Source of the DNA: E44-bin32 sp034430615
Lineage (GTDB): Bacteria; Chloroflexota; Anaerolineae; Anaerolineales; E44-bin32
NCBI GenBank assembly: GCA_034430615.1
Contig: DAOUEJ010000146.1
Coordinates: 1 to 6,440 of the forward strand
Direction of reading: 5' to 3'
DNA: 6,440 nt
The translations under genes and the position numbers were made by a program. The notes beneath the pieces were generated by a model. The model saw only the letters and a program-made list of their open reading frames with translations. It ran no database searches and was not told the DNA's origin. Numbering within the stretch: the stretch's first letter is position 1; each line of letters starts with the position of its first letter. Of the stretch, positions 1 through 5,474 are shown one piece after another.

Positions 1-2
1 TC

Positions 3-875
3 AAGGAGCATGGAAGCCTGCTGAAGGCTGATGTATGCCTCAACGTCGATTCGGGAATGCTGGGATCTGAAATCCCAACCATAACCTATGGTCTCCGGGG
101 AAGCTCTAACTGCACCGTACGCATCTTTGGCCCTGCACAAGATCTGCATGACGGTATGTTCGGCGGGGTTGTGCAAAACCCGATCCATGTGCTCGCCAGG
201 CTGATCAGTGGTCTTCAGGATGAGTATGGACGGGTTACGCTGCCCGGATTTTACGATCGGGTCCGTGCGATCGATCCTGAGGAGCATGCACTCATAGAGC
301 GACACCCACACGATACGGCGTTTTTTCTCTCAGCCAGCGGCGCGACCGGGTTGGTGGAGGACCCGGATTACCTCCCCGTGGAACGCATTGGATGGAGGCC
401 ATCGATGAACGTGCGCTGGATTGAAGGGGGCGCACGCAAGAATGCCATCCCGGTCCAGGCCGAGGCGCGGATCAGCTTTCGTATCGTTCCGGATCAGGAT
501 CATCGACAGGTTCACCAGATGCTCCTCGATTACCTGGATGAGCGAACACCTCCAAGCGTCCATTGGGAGGTCGAGAAATACATCGGCGATCAGGGAGTGA
601 TTGTAGATACGAACACGCTGGCAGTGCGAGCGTTAAGCCGGGCACTCTCGATCGTCTGGGGAAGCGAGCCGCTCCTTTGCCGCATTGGAGGCAGCATCCC
701 GGTCGTTGGGGAGCTTAAGGAAAAGCTCAGGATCGATACAGCACTGACCGGGTTCGGCCTGCCAGATGACAACATCCACGGCCCCAATGAGCGTATTCAT
801 CTCCCTACACTCCGGCGTGGGATACAGGCCTTGATCCATTTTCTGTATGGGCTCGATTTAGAAAAAAAGAAATAG
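3..875 (+). CDS. M20-family metallopeptidase, C-terminal part (5' end outside window)
   Basis: The frame is open to the left edge; the ATG at 57 lies inside the protein, because the 18 codons before it continue the family match. About 290 residues are visible. This family consists of zinc-dependent cytosolic hydrolases that cleave dipeptides or N-acylated amino acids. Numbering from nt 3, Asp16 in the NVDSG stretch fits the M20 metal-ligand Asp, and His49 in DLHDGMFGG matches the conserved DLHSGxFGG motif of the carnosinase-like branch, at the start of the lid/dimerisation domain. A domain strand RISFRIVPDQD follows, then GGSIP. His259 in NIHGPNE fits the C-terminal metal-binding His. The protein ends in a lysine-rich tail. 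The N-terminal HxD motif and the catalytic Glu pair lie upstream of the window, so integrity and exact substrate cannot be judged. The family call is secure; the substrate is unknown. Confidence 0.9.
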   Translation, partial: KEHGSLLKADVCLNVDSGMLGSEIPTITYGLRGSSNCTVRIFGPAQDLHDGMFGGVVQNPIHVLARLISGLQDEYGRVTLPGFYDRVRAIDPEEHALIERHPHDTAFFLSASGATGLVEDPDYLPVERIGWRPSMNVRWIEGGARKNAIPVQAEARISFRIVPDQDHRQVHQMLLDYLDERTPPSVHWEVEKYIGDQGVIVDTNTLAVRALSRALSIVWGSEPLLCRIGGSIPVVGELKEKLRIDTALTGFGLPDDNIHGPNERIHLPTLRRGIQALIHFLYGLDLEKKK

Positions 876-919
876 TCTTCACGCTGGTTCGGGTTAACCC
901 ATTTAGACATCGCATCAAG

Positions 920-964
920 CTGTCCTTGGCCTGGGTCGCTCCGAGACAGGCCTTCATAAAAGGC
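920..964 (+). terminator. Two adjacent stem-loops after the peptidase gene, possible terminator
   Basis: The first stem pairs CTGTC-C-TTGG (920-929) with CCGAGACAG (941-949): nine pairs, one bulged C, one G-T wobble and an 11-nt loop. The second stem follows directly: GCCTT (950-954) with AAGGC (960-964) around the loop CATAA. The sequence after it is pyrimidine-rich but has no real T tract, so this is a weak intrinsic-terminator candidate. An alternative pairing GGCCTG (928-933) with CAGGCC (947-952) competes with the first stem. The position, 45 nt after the peptidase stop, suits a 3' end. Folding was done by eye. Confidence 0.35.
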
Positions 965-1510
965 TGTTCCTCTTCATCCTCCTAACCATGGCTCGAATAA
1001 ACATAGATTCTCTACCAGGCTGAGACCCTGATCCGGTGCACCATGCTTGTACGGCCTGAATCCTGCAATATTCCTTGCCGGATACGCTGTGTTGTACATG
1101 TTGGAGAAGTTTGTAGCAGAACCACATGTCTGATGGATGAGGGGACCAGGAGAGAAAATCATGGGCAAAGGTTCAGCCAAGTCCGTGGTTCGAGCAACCA
1201 GGGATTCTGATGTAAGTGTGCTGGAACCGATCATAGAAGAAAATAAAGGCGCTCAATCTATGCATGGGACTGCTCGGGATCGTGAATCCTGGTTTGCCCT
1301 GGTGTGGTTCTGGCTGCGTGAGTACCACTGGTGGCGCCGGCACTGGATTTCGGGATCTGGATCCGCTATCAAAGAGAATAAACCCGGGTCTTTGGACTAA
1401 CCAGCGATTTTCTCCATACCTGACAATCTCGATCCTGAACATACGGCATATTTCACGTACATGGTGTTCGTCTTGTTAAAACCAAAAAAACATCCCCGGA
1501 AAACCATCCC
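965..1510. other. Coding-poor stretch
   Basis: No frame here gives a recognisable protein family on either strand. The ORFs are short, overlap on opposite strands and have odd composition. I see no tRNA, no riboswitch core that I could recognise, no insertion-sequence ends and no tandem repeats. A short inverted repeat CAAAGA/TCTTTG (1370-1375 and 1389-1394) is within chance. It could be decayed sequence or hold an unrecognised small RNA. The only ORF with a ribosome-binding site worth noting is listed separately. Confidence 0.5.
1161..1400 (+). CDS. Weak candidate small protein, 79 aa
   Basis: An ATG at 1161 is preceded by AGGAG (1148-1152) with an 8-nt spacer, which is a good ribosome-binding site; an in-frame ATG at 1137 lacks one. 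The predicted protein begins MGKGSAKSVVRATRDSDVSV. Around residues 44-60 it has a run very rich in Trp, Phe, Arg and His (for example EYHWWRRHW), which is unusual and resembles a chance reading more than a real domain. There is no recognised family, signal peptide or clean membrane segment. Overlapping frames on both strands are also open, which weakens the case. It is listed only because of the ribosome-binding site. Confidence 0.15.
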   Translation: MGKGSAKSVVRATRDSDVSVLEPIIEENKGAQSMHGTARDRESWFALVWFWLREYHWWRRHWISGSGSAIKENKPGSLD

Positions 1511-1705
1511 TCAGATTTCCTGATCCGAAGCCACCGTGATCGCGGTGACATCTATTTTTGCCGTAGAATTAGCCCAATCTGAGTTCGCATTTGATTTTTG
1601 GTGGATATCATTGTGATGGCGGATCCACATATTACCAATCTTGCGCACCTCATTGACCAGCTCTTGTACGAGCCGGGTGAGTCTAGGTCGTAGTTGGTTC
1701 GACAT
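1511..1705 (-). CDS. Candidate small hypothetical protein, 64 aa, downstream of the sigma gene
   Basis: It starts at an ATG (1705-1703) on the same strand as the sigma gene, 73 nt beyond the sigma stop. A TTG at 1747 would add 14 residues and reduce the gap to 31 nt, but has no ribosome-binding site. For the ATG, a GGGGGAG stretch lies upstream but about 15 nt away, longer than usual. The N-terminal half (RLTRLVQELVNEVRKI and onward) reads as a regular amphipathic helix; the C-terminal half is polar, rich in Asn, Ser and Asp, and ends SDQEI. There is no Cys, signal peptide or membrane segment. I recognise no family. If real, it is probably cotranscribed with the sigma gene and could be a small partner of it, but that is conjecture from position only. 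Confidence 0.35.
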   Translation of the reverse strand: MSNQLRPRLTRLVQELVNEVRKIGNMWIRHHNDIHQKSNANSDWANSTAKIDVTAITVASDQEI

Positions 1706-1778
1706 GGTCTGTAGCGGAAACTCCCCCTGCGGATGTTCTCGGTTCAAAATCTCGAATTATCGAAAACAATTTTCCTTA

Positions 1779-3137
1779 TCAGGATCGGAAAAGCATCAGG
1801 TTCCAACTTACTTGTGGGTGTCTTAGTAAACGCAGCGCCTTGGCTTCAATTTGGCGGATTCGCTCGCGGGTCACGTTTAACGCTGCTCCAATCTCCTCCA
1901 GCGTTCTCGGCTGGCCATCCAGCAATCCGAAGCGGAGTTCCAGCACTCGGCGCTGCTTCGGATTGAGATGCCCGAGTGCCCGGTGAACTTTCTCCCGGAT
2001 AAGTGAACCTTCAACGAGGGCTTCGACCTGTTCCTGGTCCGTATCCACGTAAAGATCCCCCTGGGTGGCCCCTATCTCCGGATCTAACACCTCATCCAAC
2101 GATTCGATCTCCATGCTCTGGATTAAAAGTCGATCTATTTTTCGTGTAAGCTGGCGGAGCGTCCGTTTCGCTGGCTGGCTGAGCGTTTGCCCCTCTTCCT
2201 GATGAGCAATAATTTCCTTCTGTAGGCTATCCGGTATCATTCCCATCTCGAAAAGAACTTCCTCAGGACGCGGGGGACGTCCATGCAACTGTTCGTACTC
2301 AGCCATGATGCGTTTCATCCTGGTAACCTTTTCGATGACATGCACCGGCAATCGGATCGTTCGACTGGAATTGAAAGTTGAGCGTGAGAGGGCCTGGCGA
2401 ATCCAATGTGTTGCATAGGTACTGAAACGGGTGCCACGGGCTGGGTCGAATTTCTCCGCAGCGCGTATCAAGCCGATATTGCCTTCGCTCACACGATCCG
2501 AGAATGGAATCTCTGAATTACGATATCGCTTGGCAAGACTGATCACCAGGCGCAGGTTTGCCGTTATGAGCGCATCCCGGGCTACATGGAATTTGTCCTG
2601 CATTTCGAGAAGGTCAAGATGTAACATCTCGGGGTAAGGGAGAAGAGCTTGGAGTTGAGAGATACCAGGCATGTCATGTTCGGAATGGGCAATCTGTTCG
2701 AGCAGTGCCTGTGTCTCGAATGGAAGGACGAAGAACAGGCGGAGGAGCTCGACCGCTGCTCCTGCAACTTCTGGCCATTGAGAATCCTTACCCCTGGGAA
2801 GTTGGTCCAACCATGTCCAGAAGGCAGATGGCGAATCGTCAAGGTAGGCCTCGCACATGAGGATCGCTTCGCCAATAATCTCGGCGAGTGGATAGGGATC
2901 TTGGCCGAAGTCACCAGCAAGCTGAAGGTAGGATGAGGAGACATCGACAAGTTGTTCGATCAGCGTACGAAAAAACCGATCCGGGTCAACGTCTGCTATG
3001 TCCATCGTGTCAGGGGTGCGGAAGAGGTATTGAGTGGCGGTTATGACGACGCCGAGCTTGAACTCCTGGTGATGGCTGAGGAGCGGCCAGGCACCAATGT
3101 CTTCGAGGTACAGCGAGAAGAGATCATCTGGGCCCAT
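1779..3137 (-). CDS. RpoD-like sigma-70 family RNA polymerase sigma factor with inserts, 452 aa
   Basis: This sigma subunit directs RNA polymerase to promoters. Region 1.2 is at about 4-30 (DDLFSLYLEDIGAWPLL). Region 2 runs about 185-260, with NLRLVISLAKRY, SEGNIGLIRAAEKFDPARG and FSTYATHWIRQAL. Region 3 starts near 261 (TIRLPVHVIEKV). Region 4 is at about 378-442, with a near-consensus helix-turn-helix TLEEIGAALNVTRERIRQIE, so the -35 reader looks like that of a primary sigma. There is no acidic region 1.1. Residues about 31-183 form a mostly helical segment where short primary sigmas such as B. subtilis SigA have little. About 30 extra residues (near 303-332) split region 3. His244 replaces the first Trp of the region 2.3 pair; Trp245 is kept; Ser251 stands where E. 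coli RpoD has Thr440, and Gln248 matches Gln437. The tail ends 12 residues after RHP. The start is fixed by a strong AAGGAGG. It may be a second (group 2-like) sigma or a divergent primary one. The family is certain; the regulon is unknown. Confidence 0.95.
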   Translation of the reverse strand: MGPDDLFSLYLEDIGAWPLLSHHQEFKLGVVITATQYLFRTPDTMDIADVDPDRFFRTLIEQLVDVSSSYLQLAGDFGQDPYPLAEIIGEAILMCEAYLDDSPSAFWTWLDQLPRGKDSQWPEVAGAAVELLRLFFVLPFETQALLEQIAHSEHDMPGISQLQALLPYPEMLHLDLLEMQDKFHVARDALITANLRLVISLAKRYRNSEIPFSDRVSEGNIGLIRAAEKFDPARGTRFSTYATHWIRQALSRSTFNSSRTIRLPVHVIEKVTRMKRIMAEYEQLHGRPPRPEEVLFEMGMIPDSLQKEIIAHQEEGQTLSQPAKRTLRQLTRKIDRLLIQSMEIESLDEVLDPEIGATQGDLYVDTDQEQVEALVEGSLIREKVHRALGHLNPKQRRVLELRFGLLDGQPRTLEEIGAALNVTRERIRQIEAKALRLLRHPQVSWNLMLFRS

Positions 3138-3142
3138 AATAC

Positions 3143-3149
3143 CCTCCTT
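3143..3149 (-). promoter_or_regulatory. Strong ribosome-binding site of the sigma gene
   Basis: The minus strand reads AAGGAGG followed by a 5-nt spacer (GTATT) and ATG at 3137. This near-perfect Shine-Dalgarno sequence fixes the start and supports a protein that begins directly at region 1.2, without region 1.1. Confidence 0.85.
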
Positions 3150-3203
3150 GCTCCAGGGAAGTCAGAGGGATGACATAGGTGGACTAGCTCTTCGCTTCCT
3201 ATG

Positions 3204-3325
3204 GTGATCTCTATGAACGATAACCCCCAAATCCGCTGATAGGTTCAATCGACCGCAGTAGGAATAAATCGTTCAGGCCATCTGGGGCAGTGGGGGAGGG
3301 AAGCTTGGGATGTGTCAGAGATCAC
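3204..3325. repeat. Nested inverted repeats in the divergent intergenic region
   Basis: The outer arms GTGATCTCT (3204-3212) and AGAGATCAC (3317-3325) are perfect 9-bp complements. The inner arms TGAACGAT (3214-3221) and ATCGTTCA (3268-3275) are perfect 8-bp complements. The two left arms are one base apart. The region lies between the divergent starts of the sigma gene (3137) and the MttB-like gene (3398), where operators for both would be expected. I found no convincing -35/-10 pair on either strand. Arms of this length can occur by chance in 260 bp, so a regulatory role is only a possibility. Confidence 0.3.
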
Positions 3326-3384
3326 TAGGCCTTACACCCTGCTTGAAGTACACTCAAGGACCTCCAGAATAAGATCCGGTTTCC

Positions 3385-3389
3385 AAGGA
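3385..3389 (+). promoter_or_regulatory. Ribosome-binding site of the MttB-like gene
   Basis: AAGGA lies 8 nt before the ATG at 3398. A second in-frame ATG at 3407 (residue 4) has AAGGG about 10 nt upstream and is nearly as good. The two starts differ by only three residues. Confidence 0.6.
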
Positions 3390-3397
3390 TAGAAGGG

Positions 3398-4870
3398 ATG
3401 TCGCTCATGCGCCCGAAACTTACCCTGCTCGATGAGCCCCTGCTCCAGCAAATCATTGAAGAGGGATACGCACTGCTTGAGGACCCTGGGATCGAGGTGC
3501 ATAATGACGATGCCCTGGAGCTGCTATCAGCGGCAGGTGCACGTGTAAACCCTGAAACGAGGATCGTAAACATTCCCCGCAGCCTGGCGGAAAGGGCGTT
3601 GGAGAGCGCTCCGTCCACTTTTTCACTCTATGACCTGGACGGCAATCCGGCTGTTTTTTACGGCGGGGATGCGGTTCACTTCGATCCCGGTTCTGCCGCG
3701 ATCCATGTCCTCGATCGTGAGCACAAGCGTCAGCGCGCCCCCTTGACTGCGGACTTCGTGCAATTCGTCAAGCTGGTCGAGCGCCTCCCGCAACTCGATG
3801 CACAGAGCACGGCCCTGATCTGCGCGGATGTGGCCGAGGAGATTGGCGACCTGTATCGTCTGTACCTGGCGCTTAACTTCATGCGCAAACCGATCGTCAC
3901 GGGCGCCTTTCGCAAGGATACCTTCTGGACGATGAAGGAAATGCTCTCAGCCGTGGCCGGCGGGGACAAAGCTCTGGCGGATAAACCGATCGCTATTTTC
4001 GACGTCTGTCCTTCGCCGCCTTTAAAGTGGAGCGATCTCACCTGTCAGAACATGATCGATTGTGCACGTTCGGGGATCCCCTCCGAACTGGTCTCGATGC
4101 CGTTGGCCGGTGCTACGGCACCGGTGACGCTGGCCGGCGCGATTGTACAGCATACGGCCGAGTGCCTGAGCGGGGTTGTCATCTGCCAGCTGGCGCAGGA
4201 GGGCGCGCCGATCGTGTGGGGTGGTTCCCCGTCTGTGTTTGACATGCGCGAAGGAACAACACCCATGGGCGCGGTGGGGACGTGGATGATCGATTGCGGG
4301 TATGTCCAGGTGGGTAAGGCTTTGAACATGCCCACCCATGCGTACCTGGGGATGACGGACGCCAAGATCGTGGATGCACAGAGTGGACTGGAATCGGCGG
4401 GTGGTGTGTTCATGGCCGCGCTGGCCGGCGTGAACATGGTCTCCGGGGCTGGGATGATGGATTTCGAGAGCTGCCAGTGTTTTGAGAAGCTGGTCATCGA
4501 CGCCGAGATCATCGGGATGGCCAAACGCCTGGTGGCGGGTATCGAACAACGTGATGATCCGATCGCGCTGGACATCATGCGCAGGGTTGGGCACAAGTCC
4601 GATTTCCTCAGCGAGGCGCATACCCGAACCTGGTTCCGTAAAGAGTTCTACCTGCCATCGAAAGTGATCGATCGGGGATCGCTGGAAGCCTGGACCGCAC
4701 AGGGTGAGTTGACCGCTTGGGATCGGGCCGCTCAGCGGGTGGATCAACTCGTGCAGGATTATGAACCGAATGGGCTTTCGCTCGAGATGAAGGACGAGCT
4801 GCGTGCGATCACGCTCAATGCTGCGCGCAAGTTCGGCATGGATGAACTACCTGAGCTTAATTCTGCATAA
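3398..4870 (+). CDS. MttB-family (trimethylamine/betaine-type) corrinoid methyltransferase, non-pyrrolysine, 490 aa
   Basis: Family members transfer a methyl group from a methylated amine to the cobalt of a partner corrinoid protein in the cytosol. The protein matches the family along its whole length. The N-terminal helical part is at about 10-70 (LLQQIIEEGYALLEDPGIEV, then AAGARV and VNIPRSLAERAL). The barrel portion includes KPIVTGAF (164-171), CPSPPLKWSD (204-213), PLAGATAPVTLAGAIVQHTAE (235-255), IVWGGSPSVFDMREGT (272-287), MTDAKIVDAQSGLESA (319-334), ALAGVNMVSGAGMMD (341-355) and EKLVIDAEI (363-371). Its length is typical. The frame has no internal TAG and ends in TAA, so no pyrrolysine is encoded. 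By analogy with the non-pyrrolysine glycine betaine enzyme MtgB, a quaternary amine is a more likely substrate than trimethylamine, but this is inference. No corrinoid protein or activase is nearby. It is divergent from the sigma gene. The family call is secure; the substrate is unknown. Confidence 0.92.
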   Translation: MSLMRPKLTLLDEPLLQQIIEEGYALLEDPGIEVHNDDALELLSAAGARVNPETRIVNIPRSLAERALESAPSTFSLYDLDGNPAVFYGGDAVHFDPGSAAIHVLDREHKRQRAPLTADFVQFVKLVERLPQLDAQSTALICADVAEEIGDLYRLYLALNFMRKPIVTGAFRKDTFWTMKEMLSAVAGGDKALADKPIAIFDVCPSPPLKWSDLTCQNMIDCARSGIPSELVSMPLAGATAPVTLAGAIVQHTAECLSGVVICQLAQEGAPIVWGGSPSVFDMREGTTPMGAVGTWMIDCGYVQVGKALNMPTHAYLGMTDAKIVDAQSGLESAGGVFMAALAGVNMVSGAGMMDFESCQCFEKLVIDAEIIGMAKRLVAGIEQRDDPIALDIMRRVGHKSDFLSEAHTRTWFRKEFYLPSKVIDRGSLEAWTAQGELTAWDRAAQRVDQLVQDYEPNGLSLEMKDELRAITLNAARKFGMDELPELNSA

Positions 4871-5035
4871 CTAGAGAGCCGAGTTTCGTAGCTCACCGCC
4901 CTGGCCTTTGTTCCTTGACCGGGCGATACTCTGTGGGGGTGTGGTTGTTCGCCGCAAAATGTACCAGGGGCCGGACTTTTTCTTTAAGGCTTTCAGCAGC
5001 ACGTTTATGGCTGACGGTGAAGATTGACGAGACGG

Positions 5036-5043
5036 AAGGAAGG
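5036..5043 (+). promoter_or_regulatory. Ribosome-binding site of the receiver gene
   Basis: A purine run (AAGGAAGG, continuing GGAG) ends just before the ATG at 5049. The AAGGA at 5036-5040 has an 8-nt spacer, which supports this start. The 178-bp gap upstream (4871-5048) has no clear terminator. A bulged inverted repeat built on CGCCC...GGGCG near 4909-4925 has no T tract, and I see no convincing promoter. Confidence 0.6.
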
Positions 5044-5048
5044 GGAGT

Positions 5049-5453
5049 ATGAACAGCGAGGGGAGGGGCTACCAACAGAAACGCATTTTGCTCGTCGAGG
5101 ACGAAGAGGCAAATATCGAGGTGTTGATCAGTATCCTCGAGTTAATGCTCGATCAACACGATGTCACCATCGCCAGGGATGGGCATGAGGGCATCCGCCT
5201 GGCGAATGAACATAATCCGGAATTAATCCTGATGGATTTAAGTCTCCCCAAGCTGGATGGGTGGGAGGTGACCCGGGCCTTGAAGAGCAACCAACAGTTC
5301 CAGCACATCCCGATCCTGGCGCTCACCGCACACGCTATGGTCGGGGATCGGGAAAAAGCTCTGAAGGCCGGGTGTGATGATTATTTCGCCAAGCCGATCG
5401 AAGTTGACGAATTCGTCCAATTCATTCGACCATACCTGACTAACCGATCATAA
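5049..5453 (+). CDS. Stand-alone receiver-domain response regulator, 134 aa
   Basis: This is a single CheY-like receiver domain with no output domain. Such cytosolic proteins take a phosphoryl group from a histidine kinase and signal by binding a partner. All key residues are present: acidic pair Glu17-Asp18 in ILLVEDEEAN, phospho-acceptor Asp63 in LILMDLSLPKLDG, Thr93 in ALTAHAM, and Lys115-Pro116 in DDYFAKPIE. The sequence style (NIEVL, ALTAHAMVGDREKALKAGCDDYFAKPI) resembles DivK-type regulators and receivers of hybrid kinases more than chemotaxis CheY. It ends a few residues after the last helix, so it is complete. No kinase is visible in the window. The next gene starts 21 bp later on the same strand, so the two are likely cotranscribed. 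The domain is certain; the pathway is unknown. Confidence 0.93.
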   Translation: MNSEGRGYQQKRILLVEDEEANIEVLISILELMLDQHDVTIARDGHEGIRLANEHNPELILMDLSLPKLDGWEVTRALKSNQQFQHIPILALTAHAMVGDREKALKAGCDDYFAKPIEVDEFVQFIRPYLTNRS

Positions 5454-5463
5454 GGCATATTCC

Positions 5464-5470
5464 AGGGGAG
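5464..5470 (+). promoter_or_regulatory. Ribosome-binding site of the downstream methyltransferase gene
   Basis: AGGGGAG lies 4 nt before the ATG at 5475, in the 21-bp gap after the receiver gene. The short gap with its own ribosome-binding site supports an operon and this start codon. Confidence 0.65.
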
Positions 5471-5474
5471 ACGC

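Noticed and set aside
891..900. Perfect palindrome GGGTTAACCC after the peptidase gene
   Set aside because: Ten bases with no loop, partner copy or T tract; likely chance.
1183..1202. GGTTCGAGC with flanking pairing, resembling a tRNA T arm
   Set aside because: The stem does not pair properly around the loop, and no acceptor, D or anticodon arms are found nearby.
1481..1510. T-rich run on the minus strand near the end of the small ORF, as a terminator
   Set aside because: The neighbouring CATCCCC and CCATCCC are direct copies and not complementary, so no stem forms.
2582..2950. 122-codon frame in another minus-strand phase inside the sigma gene
   Set aside because: It overlaps the sigma insert segment. 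The sigma frame is continuous through it, and the alternative reads as low-complexity Ser-rich sequence, so no frameshift is implied.
3342..3375. TTGAAG followed by TAAGAT as a promoter for the MttB-like gene
   Set aside because: The spacing is 21 nt, too long for a standard sigma-70 promoter, and the other hexamer choices match poorly.
4022..4747. Long open frame on the minus strand inside the MttB-like gene (241 codons)
   Set aside because: It lies wholly antisense to a gene with full-length family match, is rich in His, Arg and Pro as shadow frames are, and has no recognisable domain.
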